Of a stretch of DNA of 50,580 bases, positions 18,022-25,957 are shown in pieces. This DNA is from an uncultured Bacilli bacterium (GTDB taxonomy: Bacteria > Bacillota_I > Bacilli_A > RF39 > UBA660). The notes beneath the pieces were generated by a model, which worked only from the letters and a program-made list of their open reading frames with translations, did not search any database and was not told where the DNA came from. Each line of letters begins with the position of its first letter. The stretch's first letter is position 1. The DNA is taken from assembly GCA_947631295.1 (NCBI GenBank), contig CANRKU010000008.1:1-50580 (forward strand), written 5' to 3'. The position numbers and the translations under genes are program-made.

Positions 18022-18916
18022 ATTCACTGTAAAACGAAATAATTTTTTCTATTAGATTTTCATCAAACTTCTGATTACGAATCATTTCTATTTCTTGTTT
18101 ATAAGGAGGATAATCTCCATTGATATATGGGGTCTCTAAAATTTTAGGAATATTTTCTAATTTTTGATGATAAATAATTTTTAATAAAGGTGCAAACCCA
18201 ATGGTTCCAAAGCCAATATTTTCATGCCTATCTTTATGCGAACCTTTTTCATTTTTACTATCATTAATATGGATACAGCCTATTTTATCAATACCAATTA
18301 CTTGATCAAATTCTTCTAATAATTTATCAAAATCTGTTAAGTCATAACCTGCATCATTTAAATGGCAGGTATCTAAACAAATGCCTAAGCGATTAGAGTA
18401 AGTAACACCACCTAAAATCATTTTTAACTCTTGAAAGTTACTACCGATTTCGGAACCTTTGCCAGCCATAGTTTCTAGTAATATTTTTGTATTTCCATGG
18501 TATTTCTTTAATACTTCATTGAGTCCATCTACAATATTTTTGATTCCTTCTTCGATTCCCATACCAATATGGCTACCCGGATGTAGAACTAAATATTTCA
18601 TACCTAATTGATCACATCTTTCTAATTCTTGAATCAGAAAAGAAATACCAAAATCTAAGTTTTTACGATTGGCTAGATTAATGATATAAGGGGCATGTAC
18701 AATTACTTTTTGAATATCAATGCCATTTTCTTTCATTAATTTCATAGCTTCGATTGTCTTAAAATCATCAATTTCTGATCTTACCGTATTTTGCGGAGCA
18801 CCTGTATAAAACATAAAAGTAGTTGCTTGATAAGAAATAGCTTCTTTGACAGAAGCTAATAATTGATCAGTTTTATTAAAAGATACATGGGAACCTATCC
18901 ATAATTTATTCTCCAC
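18020..18916 (-). CDS. nfo: deoxyribonuclease IV (AP endonuclease)
   Basis: Cleaves abasic sites in base-excision repair. The roughly 298 residues fold as a TIM barrel with zinc ligands visible in order: IGSHVSF, VIVHAPY, YLVLHPGSH, LLETMAGKG, GICLDTCH, HINDSKN, HENIGFG and ILETP. The start is taken as the GTG at 18916, which overlaps the last codons of the upstream pilin gene (stop at 18906-18908). AAAGGA lies 11 bases ahead. A GTG at 18937 would give 305 residues. The overlap suggests coupling with the pilin gene. Confidence 0.95.
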   Translation of the reverse strand: MENKLWIGSHVSFNKTDQLLASVKEAISYQATTFMFYTGAPQNTVRSEIDDFKTIEAMKLMKENGIDIQKVIVHAPYIINLANRKNLDFGISFLIQELERCDQLGMKYLVLHPGSHIGMGIEEGIKNIVDGLNEVLKKYHGNTKILLETMAGKGSEIGSNFQELKMILGGVTYSNRLGICLDTCHLNDAGYDLTDFDKLLEEFDQVIGIDKIGCIHINDSKNEKGSHKDRHENIGFGTIGFAPLLKIIYHQKLENIPKILETPYINGDYPPYKQEIEMIRNQKFDENLIEKIISFYSE

Positions 18917-19517
18917 TAGATGCGCATTCCTTTCCACTAAAAATTATTGCATTCCAACTTAATTTATTTCCATTTTCGTCTACTGGCTGAATACTATCTA
19001 AACCAGAAATAGTACTATAATTCTTATTATATCCTTCTTCTGTTCCACATAGTGATTGAATAGTTACTTCCATTTTATTTTTTGCTTTGGCAATAATTTT
19101 ATCAGTATCAATATCTTCTTCAATGGTTAGTGGAATAGCATACCCCTTAGAATCTTGAGCAGCAGCATAATATTTATACTCTGGATCAATGGCAGTTCCA
19201 ACATTCACAATAGCAACATAACTTTTATTATAGATGTAATTTCCTCCATAAGATGACTTTTTCTTATTTTTTTCTAACCTTACAGAATCTAAAGTAACAA
19301 TTACAACATCATTACTTCTAATAGGAAATGGATATAATTCACTAGTAGCATCATCTCTAACACTTTCAATTATAAATAACGCATAATCTATAAACCCTTT
19401 TTTTCTAGAATTACTAATATACTGAGATACTTTAGGAACAGCTATTCCTATTAATATACCAAGAATTACAATAACTGCCAACAATTCAATCAAAGTAAAC
19501 CCTTTTTCATTTTTCAT
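18906..19517 (-). CDS. type IV pilin-like protein
   Basis: 203 residues with an 8-residue class III-like leader and methylation motif: KNEKG|FTLIELLAVIVILG. The Gly(-1) cleavage site and Glu5 are present. A hydrophobic helix of about 25 residues follows, then a globular domain with two C-terminal cysteines (CGTEEGY and SGKEC) that could form the pilin disulfide loop. It resembles the pilin at 19608-20186 throughout (SELYPFPIRSNDVVIV, YKYYAAAQDSKGYAIPL), so the two are paralogues. It has its own promoter and ends overlapping nfo. Confidence 0.88.
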   Translation of the reverse strand: MKNEKGFTLIELLAVIVILGILIGIAVPKVSQYISNSRKKGFIDYALFIIESVRDDATSELYPFPIRSNDVVIVTLDSVRLEKNKKKSSYGGNYIYNKSYVAIVNVGTAIDPEYKYYAAAQDSKGYAIPLTIEEDIDTDKIIAKAKNKMEVTIQSLCGTEEGYNKNYSTISGLDSIQPVDENGNKLSWNAIIFSGKECASSGE

Positions 19518-19538
19518 TTTCAGTCACTCCTTATTATA

Positions 19539-19567
19539 AATATATCATACCCATTTTAACTTATCAA
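19539..19567 (-). promoter_or_regulatory. promoter of the pilin-nfo unit
   Basis: Minus strand -35 TTGATA (19567-19562), 17-bp spacer ending TGA, -10 TATATT (19544-19539): an extended -10 promoter just after the terminator of the upstream pilin gene. Confidence 0.65.
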
Positions 19568-19581
19568 GAATATTTCAATAT

Positions 19582-19606
19582 AAAAATCCTCAAAATGAGG
19601 ACTTTT
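19582..19606 (-). terminator. terminator after the third pilin gene
   Basis: AGTCCTCATTTTGAGGATTTTT on the minus strand: a 6-bp stem, 5-nt loop and T run directly after the stop of the 19608-20186 gene. Confidence 0.75.
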
Positions 19607-19607
19607 A

Positions 19608-20186
19608 TTAACATTCACTAGAACTATAAATGGTAGCATTCCATCCAGTAGAAACTTGATATTTTTCCAAACCAGCAATATAATCAATTACTCGATATAC
19701 GCCATTCTCTGTTCCACACATTGGTGTGATATTTACTTTGGTATTTGATACATTGTCTCTAACAATAGAGCTACGTTCAACAAAATCTTCTTCAGTTAAA
19801 GGAATAGAATAACGTTTGGAATCCCTAATAGCAACATAATATTCGTAATCAGGATCGACATCAGTACCCACATTAATAATTGCCACATAACTATATTTAG
19901 GTTGCCATGCACCATTAAATGAAGATTTTTTTCCACCCTTTTCTAATTTAATTAAATCTAATGAAATAATTGTAACATCATCGACACCTATTGGGAAATC
20001 ATAAAATTCACTAGTCGTATCATCACGAACAGCTTCAATAAAATCCAAAGCCGTACTAGTAAAACCATCTTGTCTAGTTTTAGTAATATATCGAGTAACT
20101 TTAGGAACTGCAATTGCTAAAATAATTGCTAAAATAACAATAACAGCTAGTAATTCAATTAACGTAAAACCTTTTTTATTCTTCAT
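19608..20186 (-). CDS. type IV pilin-like protein
   Basis: 192 residues. Leader and processing site MKNKKG|FTLIELLAVIVILAII with Glu5. The globular domain is close to that of the pilin at 18906-19517 and also carries a Cys pair near the C-terminus (CGTENGV and SSSEC). The stretch YYVAIRDSKRYSIPL aligns with YYAAAQDSKGYAIPL of the paralogue. It starts 12 bp after the 20199-20780 gene, so those two are one transcript. It could be a major or minor pilin; the sequence does not say. Confidence 0.88.
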   Translation of the reverse strand: MKNKKGFTLIELLAVIVILAIILAIAVPKVTRYITKTRQDGFTSTALDFIEAVRDDTTSEFYDFPIGVDDVTIISLDLIKLEKGGKKSSFNGAWQPKYSYVAIINVGTDVDPDYEYYVAIRDSKRYSIPLTEEDFVERSSIVRDNVSNTKVNITPMCGTENGVYRVIDYIAGLEKYQVSTGWNATIYSSSEC

Positions 20187-20198
20187 AAGCCTGCCCTT

Positions 20199-20780
20199 TT
20201 ATTCTGTGTCAACTGATGTAATATGATATTCACCACTATATTGGTCGGACTCTAAAGAAATAGAACCATTTAATGTAGGCATTTCAACCCCTGTACCAGA
20301 AGAAACTTGTACGATATTATCCATCTTTAATTCATCATAAAGAATAGCCTGTGCCGTAGCATCTTCCCCAGTTCCTGTTCCTATACCATAACCATCTTCA
20401 TCAATTGCAGCAATAAAACTCTTATATTTTGGATCTTCAGCACTTCCTGTATTTACAATAACTACAAAAGAAGAATCTTGATCAAAAGCTTTTCCATAAG
20501 GAGATGTAAGTCCTCCTTGCTGTAAATATGGTGTAATTGCACTAAAACTAATTATTGAAGCATCATCTTTATTAACAGGATGCTTAAATGTTCCAATATC
20601 AGCTTGATACATAGCTGTTCTTGCATAAGTTTGTACATTAGTAATATAAGTCTTTTTCTTAGACTCATTAATATATTTTGTTACTGATGGAATAGCAATT
20701 GCTAAAAGTATTCCTAAAATAACAATAACTGCTAATAATTCAATTAACGTAAATCCTTTCCTAGTCATATTTTTTTTCAT
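20199..20780 (-). CDS. type IV pilin-like protein
   Basis: 193 residues. Leader MKKNMTRKG|FTLIELLAVIVILGILL with Glu5, then a globular domain without the Cys pair of its neighbours. The domain has AYARTAM-like helix, a YG-rich loop (YGIGTGTGED) and an acidic tail. The pattern SFVVIVNTGSAEDPKYKSF matches the SYVAIVNVGTAIDPEYKYY segment of the other pilins, so they share a common fold. It has its own promoter and is followed 12 bp later by another pilin gene. Confidence 0.88.
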   Translation of the reverse strand: MKKNMTRKGFTLIELLAVIVILGILLAIAIPSVTKYINESKKKTYITNVQTYARTAMYQADIGTFKHPVNKDDASIISFSAITPYLQQGGLTSPYGKAFDQDSSFVVIVNTGSAEDPKYKSFIAAIDEDGYGIGTGTGEDATAQAILYDELKMDNIVQVSSGTGVEMPTLNGSISLESDQYSGEYHITSVDTE

Positions 20781-20813
20781 AAATATTTCCTCCTATCCTA
20801 TTTTTACATTTTA

Positions 20814-20842
20814 AGTATAGCACTTAACTTTTTATTTGACAA
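20814..20842 (-). promoter_or_regulatory. promoter of the second pilin gene
   Basis: Minus strand -35 TTGTCA (20842-20837), 17-bp spacer ending TGC, -10 TATACT (20819-20814). Confidence 0.7.
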
Positions 20843-20871
20843 TCTTTTTTCTACTTGTTTCTATTTTCTTT

Positions 20872-21375
20872 TTACAATTCTTTTATAGTTCCATTAAGAA
20901 TACCTGTTGTTTCTTGAATTTTTTTCGTTTCTGGTATAGAAAAGCCTTGTTGTACCTTAGTTAATTTTTGATCATCCTGTAATTCCTCTTCACTTGCCAG
21001 ACAAATTCCCTTATTTTTTCCATCAATCGTAGTCACCAAATTAACATAATACCTCAAATAACCATCTTTACGAACCACAATTACATAGGAATTATTCAAA
21101 TCATATTGATTGCCATCTGGATCCTTTGACACTTCACTAGTTCCTATATAAGATAATCTAATTTTTAATATTTGTGTTGAATTTGGTTTTTCTATATTAC
21201 TATTATTAATTTCATACTTAGCTTGAGAAATTAATTTTTTAGCATCTGCTATATAAGTATCACGTTTATTTTTCTCTAATACTGATGTCACGTTAGGAAT
21301 AGCAATTAACATAATAATTGATAAAATAACGACAACACCCAATAATTCTACCAGTGTAAATCCTTTTTTATTCAT
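20872..21375 (-). CDS. type IV pilin-like protein, smallest of four
   Basis: 167 residues. Leader MNKKG|FTLVELLGVVVILSII with Glu5 and a hydrophobic helix, then a globular domain with a single cysteine (GICLASEEEL). It is the first gene of the cluster. It shares with the others the YDLNNSYVIVV strand but lacks the C-terminal Cys pair, so it may be a minor pilin. A strong promoter lies directly upstream. Confidence 0.86.
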   Translation of the reverse strand: MNKKGFTLVELLGVVVILSIIMLIAIPNVTSVLEKNKRDTYIADAKKLISQAKYEINNSNIEKPNSTQILKIRLSYIGTSEVSKDPDGNQYDLNNSYVIVVRKDGYLRYYVNLVTTIDGKNKGICLASEEELQDDQKLTKVQQGFSIPETKKIQETTGILNGTIKEL

Positions 21376-21395
21376 TTTACCCTCCTATTATCACA

Positions 21396-21424
21396 ATTAT
21401 AAAACGAAATTTCTATAAGTTCAA
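21396..21424 (-). promoter_or_regulatory. promoter of the first pilin gene
   Basis: Minus strand -35 TTGAAC (21424-21419), 17-bp spacer, -10 TATAAT (21401-21396), close to the pilin start codon and Shine-Dalgarno. Confidence 0.75.
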
Positions 21425-21444
21425 CTTTTTTTAACCAATAAAAT

Positions 21445-21473
21445 TTGACTTATACAAAAATTGTACATATAAT
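21445..21473 (+). promoter_or_regulatory. promoter of the cation efflux gene with an inverted repeat in its spacer
   Basis: -35 TTGACT (21445-21450), 17-bp spacer, -10 TATAAT (21468-21473). The spacer holds TATACAA-AAA-TTGTACA, a near-perfect inverted repeat (6 of 7), the position expected for a repressor operator. A metal-responsive regulator would fit, but none is encoded nearby. Confidence 0.75.
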
Positions 21474-21509
21474 ATAGAAGCAATACTAAAAGATAGGTGA
21501 GATTTAATC

Positions 21510-22391
21510 ATGCAAAAAAACATAAATTTAAAAGAAGGAATCAAAGTTTCTATTATTTCTATTTTTGAAAATATCTTTTTATCCATTTTTAAATTTATTT
21601 GTGGAATAATAGGAAATAGTAATGCCATGATTTCAGATAGTATTCATTCTTTATCAGATGTATTAAGTACTATTATAGTAATAATTGGATTAAAACTATC
21701 TAGTAAAGAAGAAGATAAATCACATCCATATGGCCACGAAAGAATTGAATGTATAGCATCTTTTATTTTATCCCTATTATTATTTATAACCGGTCTAGGA
21801 ATTGGATGGATAGGTATAAAAACAATATTCACAGAAAATTATTCGAATATTAAAATTCCTACTATCATAGCACTGATAGCAGCTATTATTTCTATTATTA
21901 CCAAAGAAGGAATGTACTGGTATACTAGAAATATTGCTAAAAAAATTCATTCGGACGCTTTAATGGCTGATGCATGGCATCACCGTAGTGATAGTTTGTC
22001 TTCTATAGGAAGCTTGATTGGAATTGGTGGAGCAATGTTAGGATTTAAATTATTAGATCCTATTGCAAGCATCATTATTTGTGCCTTTATTATAAAAGTT
22101 GCCTTTGATATTTTTAAAGATTCAGTTGATAAAATGATTGATAAATCCTGTAGCGATGATTTTATAAAGAAATTAGAGCAATTAATATTTGAAATAGATG
22201 GCGTAATTTCAATAGATTCCTTAAAAACTAGATTATTTGGCAATAAAATTTATATTGATATTGAAATTAGTGCGAATGCTAATTTAACACTACTAGATTC
22301 CCATCAAATTGCACAAAATGTTCATGATAAAATTGAAAATACCTTTTGCGATGTAAAACATTGCATGGTACATATGAATCCTAAAGTATAA
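21510..22391 (+). CDS. cation diffusion facilitator family transporter
   Basis: Membrane antiporter that exports divalent metal ions such as Zn, Mn or Fe. The 293 residues have about six transmembrane helices. Metal-site residues are seen in SDSIHSLSDVLS (helix 2) and ADAWHHRSDSLSS (helix 5), and the loop HPYGHERIE is typical. The cytoplasmic C-terminal domain starts after KMIDKSCSDDF and carries late His residues (DSHQIAQNVHD, VKHCMVHM). Metal specificity cannot be read from this. It has its own sigma-A promoter with a possible operator. Confidence 0.93.
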   Translation: MQKNINLKEGIKVSIISIFENIFLSIFKFICGIIGNSNAMISDSIHSLSDVLSTIIVIIGLKLSSKEEDKSHPYGHERIECIASFILSLLLFITGLGIGWIGIKTIFTENYSNIKIPTIIALIAAIISIITKEGMYWYTRNIAKKIHSDALMADAWHHRSDSLSSIGSLIGIGGAMLGFKLLDPIASIIICAFIIKVAFDIFKDSVDKMIDKSCSDDFIKKLEQLIFEIDGVISIDSLKTRLFGNKIYIDIEISANANLTLLDSHQIAQNVHDKIENTFCDVKHCMVHMNPKV

Positions 22392-22431
22392 AAAATAGAT
22401 ATTTGATGCATACTACTTATGGGTGAAAAAT

Positions 22432-23904
22432 ATGAACAATCATTCTATTTGGGAAGATTTTCAATCAGCAGAAAATTTTCCATCTCCAAAAATAAAAAAA
22501 CAACTTGAAACAGATATTTTAATTATAGGTGGTGGTATTACAGGAATATCTACTGCCTATTTTTTAATGGACTCTCCCTTAAAAGTGACTATCATTGATA
22601 AAAGTTATATTGGTAAAGGTATTACTTGTAAAACAACAGCAAAATTAAATTACTTACAAGGCACAATTTATCAAGATATTGAAAAATCCTTCAGTACAAA
22701 AACAAGTAAATGTTATTTTGATTCACAAAGAGAATCTATCGACTTAATAAAAAACATAATAGAAAAAGAAAATATTCATTGTGATTTAGAAAAATGTAAT
22801 TCTTTTATTTTTACAAAAGAAAACCAAGGAATAACAAAAATCAATAAAGAAAAACAGTTACTGGAGAGCTGGGGTGTAAAATGCAATGTTGTAAATCAAT
22901 TACCTATCCATTTTCCCATTAAATACGGGTTGGAAGTACAAGATACTTATACATTTCATCCACTAAAATATATCAATGAACTCCGAATAAAAGTACAAGA
23001 AAAAGTTAAAATTTATGAACAAACAATTGCTCTAGAAATTACCAAAGAAAAAAATATTTTTAAAGTCAAAACAAATGATGGAATAATTACTGCTAAATAT
23101 GTAATAGTAGCTTGTCATTACCCATTTTTCATCAAACCAGGGTTTATCCCTATAAAAACTTATATAAAAAGAGAATATGTAAATAGTAGCAAATTTAAAT
23201 TAGATTCTAAACCATTTACCGCTATTAGCATAGATACTAATCTACACTCTATTCGTTTTTACAAAAATTATATTATTTATGGTTCAAACCAGCATCGTTT
23301 AACCAACAAAATTGATTATAAGAAGAATTATCAACAAAGTAGTAACGATTTTAAAAGATTATTTTCTAAAGAGCCAGAATATACATGGATGAATCAAGAT
23401 ATTATCTCTAATGACAATTTACCTATCATCGGAATTATGCATAAAAAAGAGCCAAATTTATTAATTGCCACTGCTTTTAATGCATGGGGAATGACTAATG
23501 GAACAATTGCAGCAAAAATATTATCAGATATCATCATGAAAAAACCAAATTCATATATAAAATTATTCGATCCACAAAGGATAACAACCACTGGTATAAT
23601 ACAGTCTATCATTGGAGCCATTCATTATTCTAAAGCATATATACAAACTACAATTAAAAAAAATCCTACTTTTTATAATGAGCATGTTTATATTATGAAA
23701 ATAAACGGGAAATATTATGGTATTTATTTTGACTATTCAGGAAAAAAACACATCGTAGAACATAAATGTCCCCACATGATGTGTAATTTAGTTTTTAATG
23801 ATAAAGAAAAAACTTGGGACTGTCCTTGTCACGGTTCAAGATTTGATATAGAAGGAAATATTATAGAAGGTCCTGCAAATTATTCTATTAAAGTAACTGA
23901 TTAA
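22432..23904 (+). CDS. FAD-dependent oxidoreductase fused to a Rieske [2Fe-2S] domain
   Basis: About 490 residues. The N-terminal DadA/GlpD-like FAD domain has IIGGGITGISTAYFL near residues 28-42 and DKSYIGKGITCKTTAKLNY. Near the end there is a Rieske domain with CPHMMC and DCPCHGSRFD, giving the Cys-His pairs for the cluster. Relatives (YhfW-type proteins) are common in Bacilli but the substrate is unknown. The ATG at 22432 has GGGTG upstream; a GTG at 22423 is in the Shine-Dalgarno. It follows the cation transporter by 40 bp and may share its transcript. Confidence 0.9.
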   Translation: MNNHSIWEDFQSAENFPSPKIKKQLETDILIIGGGITGISTAYFLMDSPLKVTIIDKSYIGKGITCKTTAKLNYLQGTIYQDIEKSFSTKTSKCYFDSQRESIDLIKNIIEKENIHCDLEKCNSFIFTKENQGITKINKEKQLLESWGVKCNVVNQLPIHFPIKYGLEVQDTYTFHPLKYINELRIKVQEKVKIYEQTIALEITKEKNIFKVKTNDGIITAKYVIVACHYPFFIKPGFIPIKTYIKREYVNSSKFKLDSKPFTAISIDTNLHSIRFYKNYIIYGSNQHRLTNKIDYKKNYQQSSNDFKRLFSKEPEYTWMNQDIISNDNLPIIGIMHKKEPNLLIATAFNAWGMTNGTIAAKILSDIIMKKPNSYIKLFDPQRITTTGIIQSIIGAIHYSKAYIQTTIKKNPTFYNEHVYIMKINGKYYGIYFDYSGKKHIVEHKCPHMMCNLVFNDKEKTWDCPCHGSRFDIEGNIIEGPANYSIKVTD

Positions 23905-23933
23905 TCAATAAAACATTCGATAGATAGTATATT

Positions 23934-25550
23934 TTATTTTTTATGCTTACAATAATCAATACTAGCACCAATAAAAGAAATAAATAAAGGATGCGCTTTG
24001 GTAGGCCTACTCTTAAATTCAGGATGAAACTGACTAGCAATAAAATGAGGATGATTAGGTAATTCAATAATTTCTACTAGCCCACTTTCTGGATTTACTC
24101 CTGAAAAAACCATACCTTTACTTTCTAATAATTCACGGTATTTATTATTAAACTCATAACGATGTCTATGTCTTTCATAAATAGTATCACAACCATAATC
24201 TTTATATGCTAAAGTTCCTTTTTGTAATCTACATTCATAATTACCTAATCTTAAAGTTCCTCCTTTATTGATAACTGCTTTTTGGTCTGCCATTAAATCA
24301 ATTACTGGATTTGGACATATTTCATTAAATTCTTTAGAAGATGCATCGCTTAATCCGCAAACATTTCGAGCAAATTCAATAACAGCAATCTGCATTCCTA
24401 AGCAGATACCTAAATAAGGAATTTTATTTTCTCTAGCATATTGACAAGCCAAGATTTTACCTTCAATTCCACGACTGCCAAAGCCACCTGGAACTAAAAT
24501 ACCGCTACTACTTTTAAATACCTCTTTTAGATTTATTCCTTCTTTTTCTAAGGATTCACTATCAATCCAATTAATTTTTACTTTTGTTTTATACTGATAG
24601 CCCGCTGCTTTTAAAGCTTCTTTAACCGAAAGATAAGCATCTTCTAATTCTACATACTTTCCAACTAAAGCAATTTCTACTTCTCCATTTAAGTTTTCAA
24701 CTGTATTAAGCAGATGTTGCCAAGCCGCTAAATCACTTTTTGTCACTTTTAAACCAAATTGAGCTAAAATAATTTCCTCAATATTTTGTTTATGAAAATT
24801 AATGGGAATTTCATAAATATTAGTAACATCTTTGGCTTCAATAATATTTTCTGGAGGAATGCTGCCAAATAAAGCAATTTTCTTTTTAACTGCATCACCT
24901 AAATCAATTGGCGCACGAGTGACTACTATATCAGGCTGAATTCCTAATCTTCTTAATTCAATAATACTATTTTGAGTAGGTTTCGTTTTCAATTCATTAG
25001 ATCCATATAAATAAGGGACTAAAGTCGTATGGACAAAAAAAGTATTTTCCCTTCCCTGTTCTAATCGAAATTGTCTTAATGACTCCATCATTACAGAAGA
25101 TTCAATATCACCAACTGTTCCTCCAATTTCCGTAATGACAATATCAGCACCACTAGTTGTCCCAGCCTCATAAATTTTATTCTTAATTTCATTGGAAATA
25201 TGTGGCACAATCTGAATCGTTGCACCTAAAAAGTCCCCTCTACGTTCTTTTTCAATTACACTAGAATAAATTTTCCCATTTGTAATATTGGAGGTATAAT
25301 TTAATTCTTCATCAATAAATCTTTCATAATGTCCTAAATCCAAATCCGTTTCACATCCATCTGCCGTTACAAAAACTTCACCATGCTGAATCGGTGACAT
25401 TGTTCCTGGATCAACATTCATATAAGGATCAAACTTTTGCATAAAAACCTTATATCCTTTAGCCTTTAATAATAAAGCTATACTAGATGCTGTAATCCCC
25501 TTTCCAAGACCTGAGCAAACTCCTCCTGTTACAAATACAAATTTTGTCAT
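23934..25550 (-). CDS. pyrG: CTP synthase
   Basis: Converts UTP to CTP using glutamine and ATP. The 538 residues have the synthetase domain with GGVCSGLGKGI at the N-terminus, the QKFDPYMNVDPGTMSP loop and the GGTVGDIES motif. The C-terminal glutamine amidotransferase domain carries the nucleophile in LGICLGMQ and the His/Glu pair in SQFHPEF. It is monocistronic. A promoter directly followed by a terminator-like hairpin in the leader suggests attenuation, see the leader entry. Confidence 0.97.
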   Translation of the reverse strand: MTKFVFVTGGVCSGLGKGITASSIALLLKAKGYKVFMQKFDPYMNVDPGTMSPIQHGEVFVTADGCETDLDLGHYERFIDEELNYTSNITNGKIYSSVIEKERRGDFLGATIQIVPHISNEIKNKIYEAGTTSGADIVITEIGGTVGDIESSVMMESLRQFRLEQGRENTFFVHTTLVPYLYGSNELKTKPTQNSIIELRRLGIQPDIVVTRAPIDLGDAVKKKIALFGSIPPENIIEAKDVTNIYEIPINFHKQNIEEIILAQFGLKVTKSDLAAWQHLLNTVENLNGEVEIALVGKYVELEDAYLSVKEALKAAGYQYKTKVKINWIDSESLEKEGINLKEVFKSSSGILVPGGFGSRGIEGKILACQYARENKIPYLGICLGMQIAVIEFARNVCGLSDASSKEFNEICPNPVIDLMADQKAVINKGGTLRLGNYECRLQKGTLAYKDYGCDTIYERHRHRYEFNNKYRELLESKGMVFSGVNPESGLVEIIELPNHPHFIASQFHPEFKSRPTKAHPLFISFIGASIDYCKHKK

Positions 25551-25571
25551 AAAACAATCCCTCCTAAAAAC

Positions 25572-25613
25572 AAAAAAGACCTAAGAGAACTTCTTAGGCT
25601 CTCTTAGATTATA
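25572..25613 (-). promoter_or_regulatory. pyrG promoter -10 and candidate attenuator
   Basis: Minus strand: extended -10 TGCTATAAT (hexamer 25613-25608), then within the first bases of the transcript a 7-bp stem CCTAAGA (25598-25592)/TCTTAGG (25586-25580), loop 5 nt, followed by a run of six T (25577-25572). An alternative upstream strand CTAAGAGA (25607-25600) can pair with TCTCTTAG (25588-25581). The pyrG Shine-Dalgarno (AGGAGGG) follows. B. subtilis pyrG is controlled by CTP-sensitive attenuation, but the GGGC start of that leader is not evident here. Confidence 0.6.
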
Positions 25614-25957
25614 GCATACTATAAACATAAAATTAAAAAAGAGAAGAAAAAAATATCTATTTATACATAATTTTACGAATTTACTGTCTAAAAGCTTCAA
25701 TAAAAGTGTCAAATATTTTTTGTAGTATTATCATAATGAACCATTGTTTCCAGATGCCATTATACAACTAAAACAAAGTTATGATCAGATAAGTCAATAG
25801 CTTCAATTAATTCGTCCTCTAAATAAGCATCAACATAAAAAACAATCTTTTGTACAGTAATTTTCATTTAATTTAATGATAAATCTTCACCTTCTATAAG
25901 GCATATTTCTATGATTTCTACGATTGGGGGTACTTTATATCTATATTCTTTCTTTAA
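25614..25957. other. intergenic region with decayed coding remnants
   Basis: About 340 bases between pyrG and exoA. On the minus strand two short open pieces abut: one ending in EGEDLSLN at about 25872, and one starting MKITVQKIVFYVDAYLEDE at about 25868 and ending after LSDHNFVLVV near 25761. Stop codons and frame changes interrupt them. They look like the remains of a small gene, but I cannot name a family. Confidence 0.35.

Noticed and set aside
21431-22243. Three minus-strand open frames over the cation transporter
   Set aside because: Antisense shadows of a gene with clear CDF motifs.
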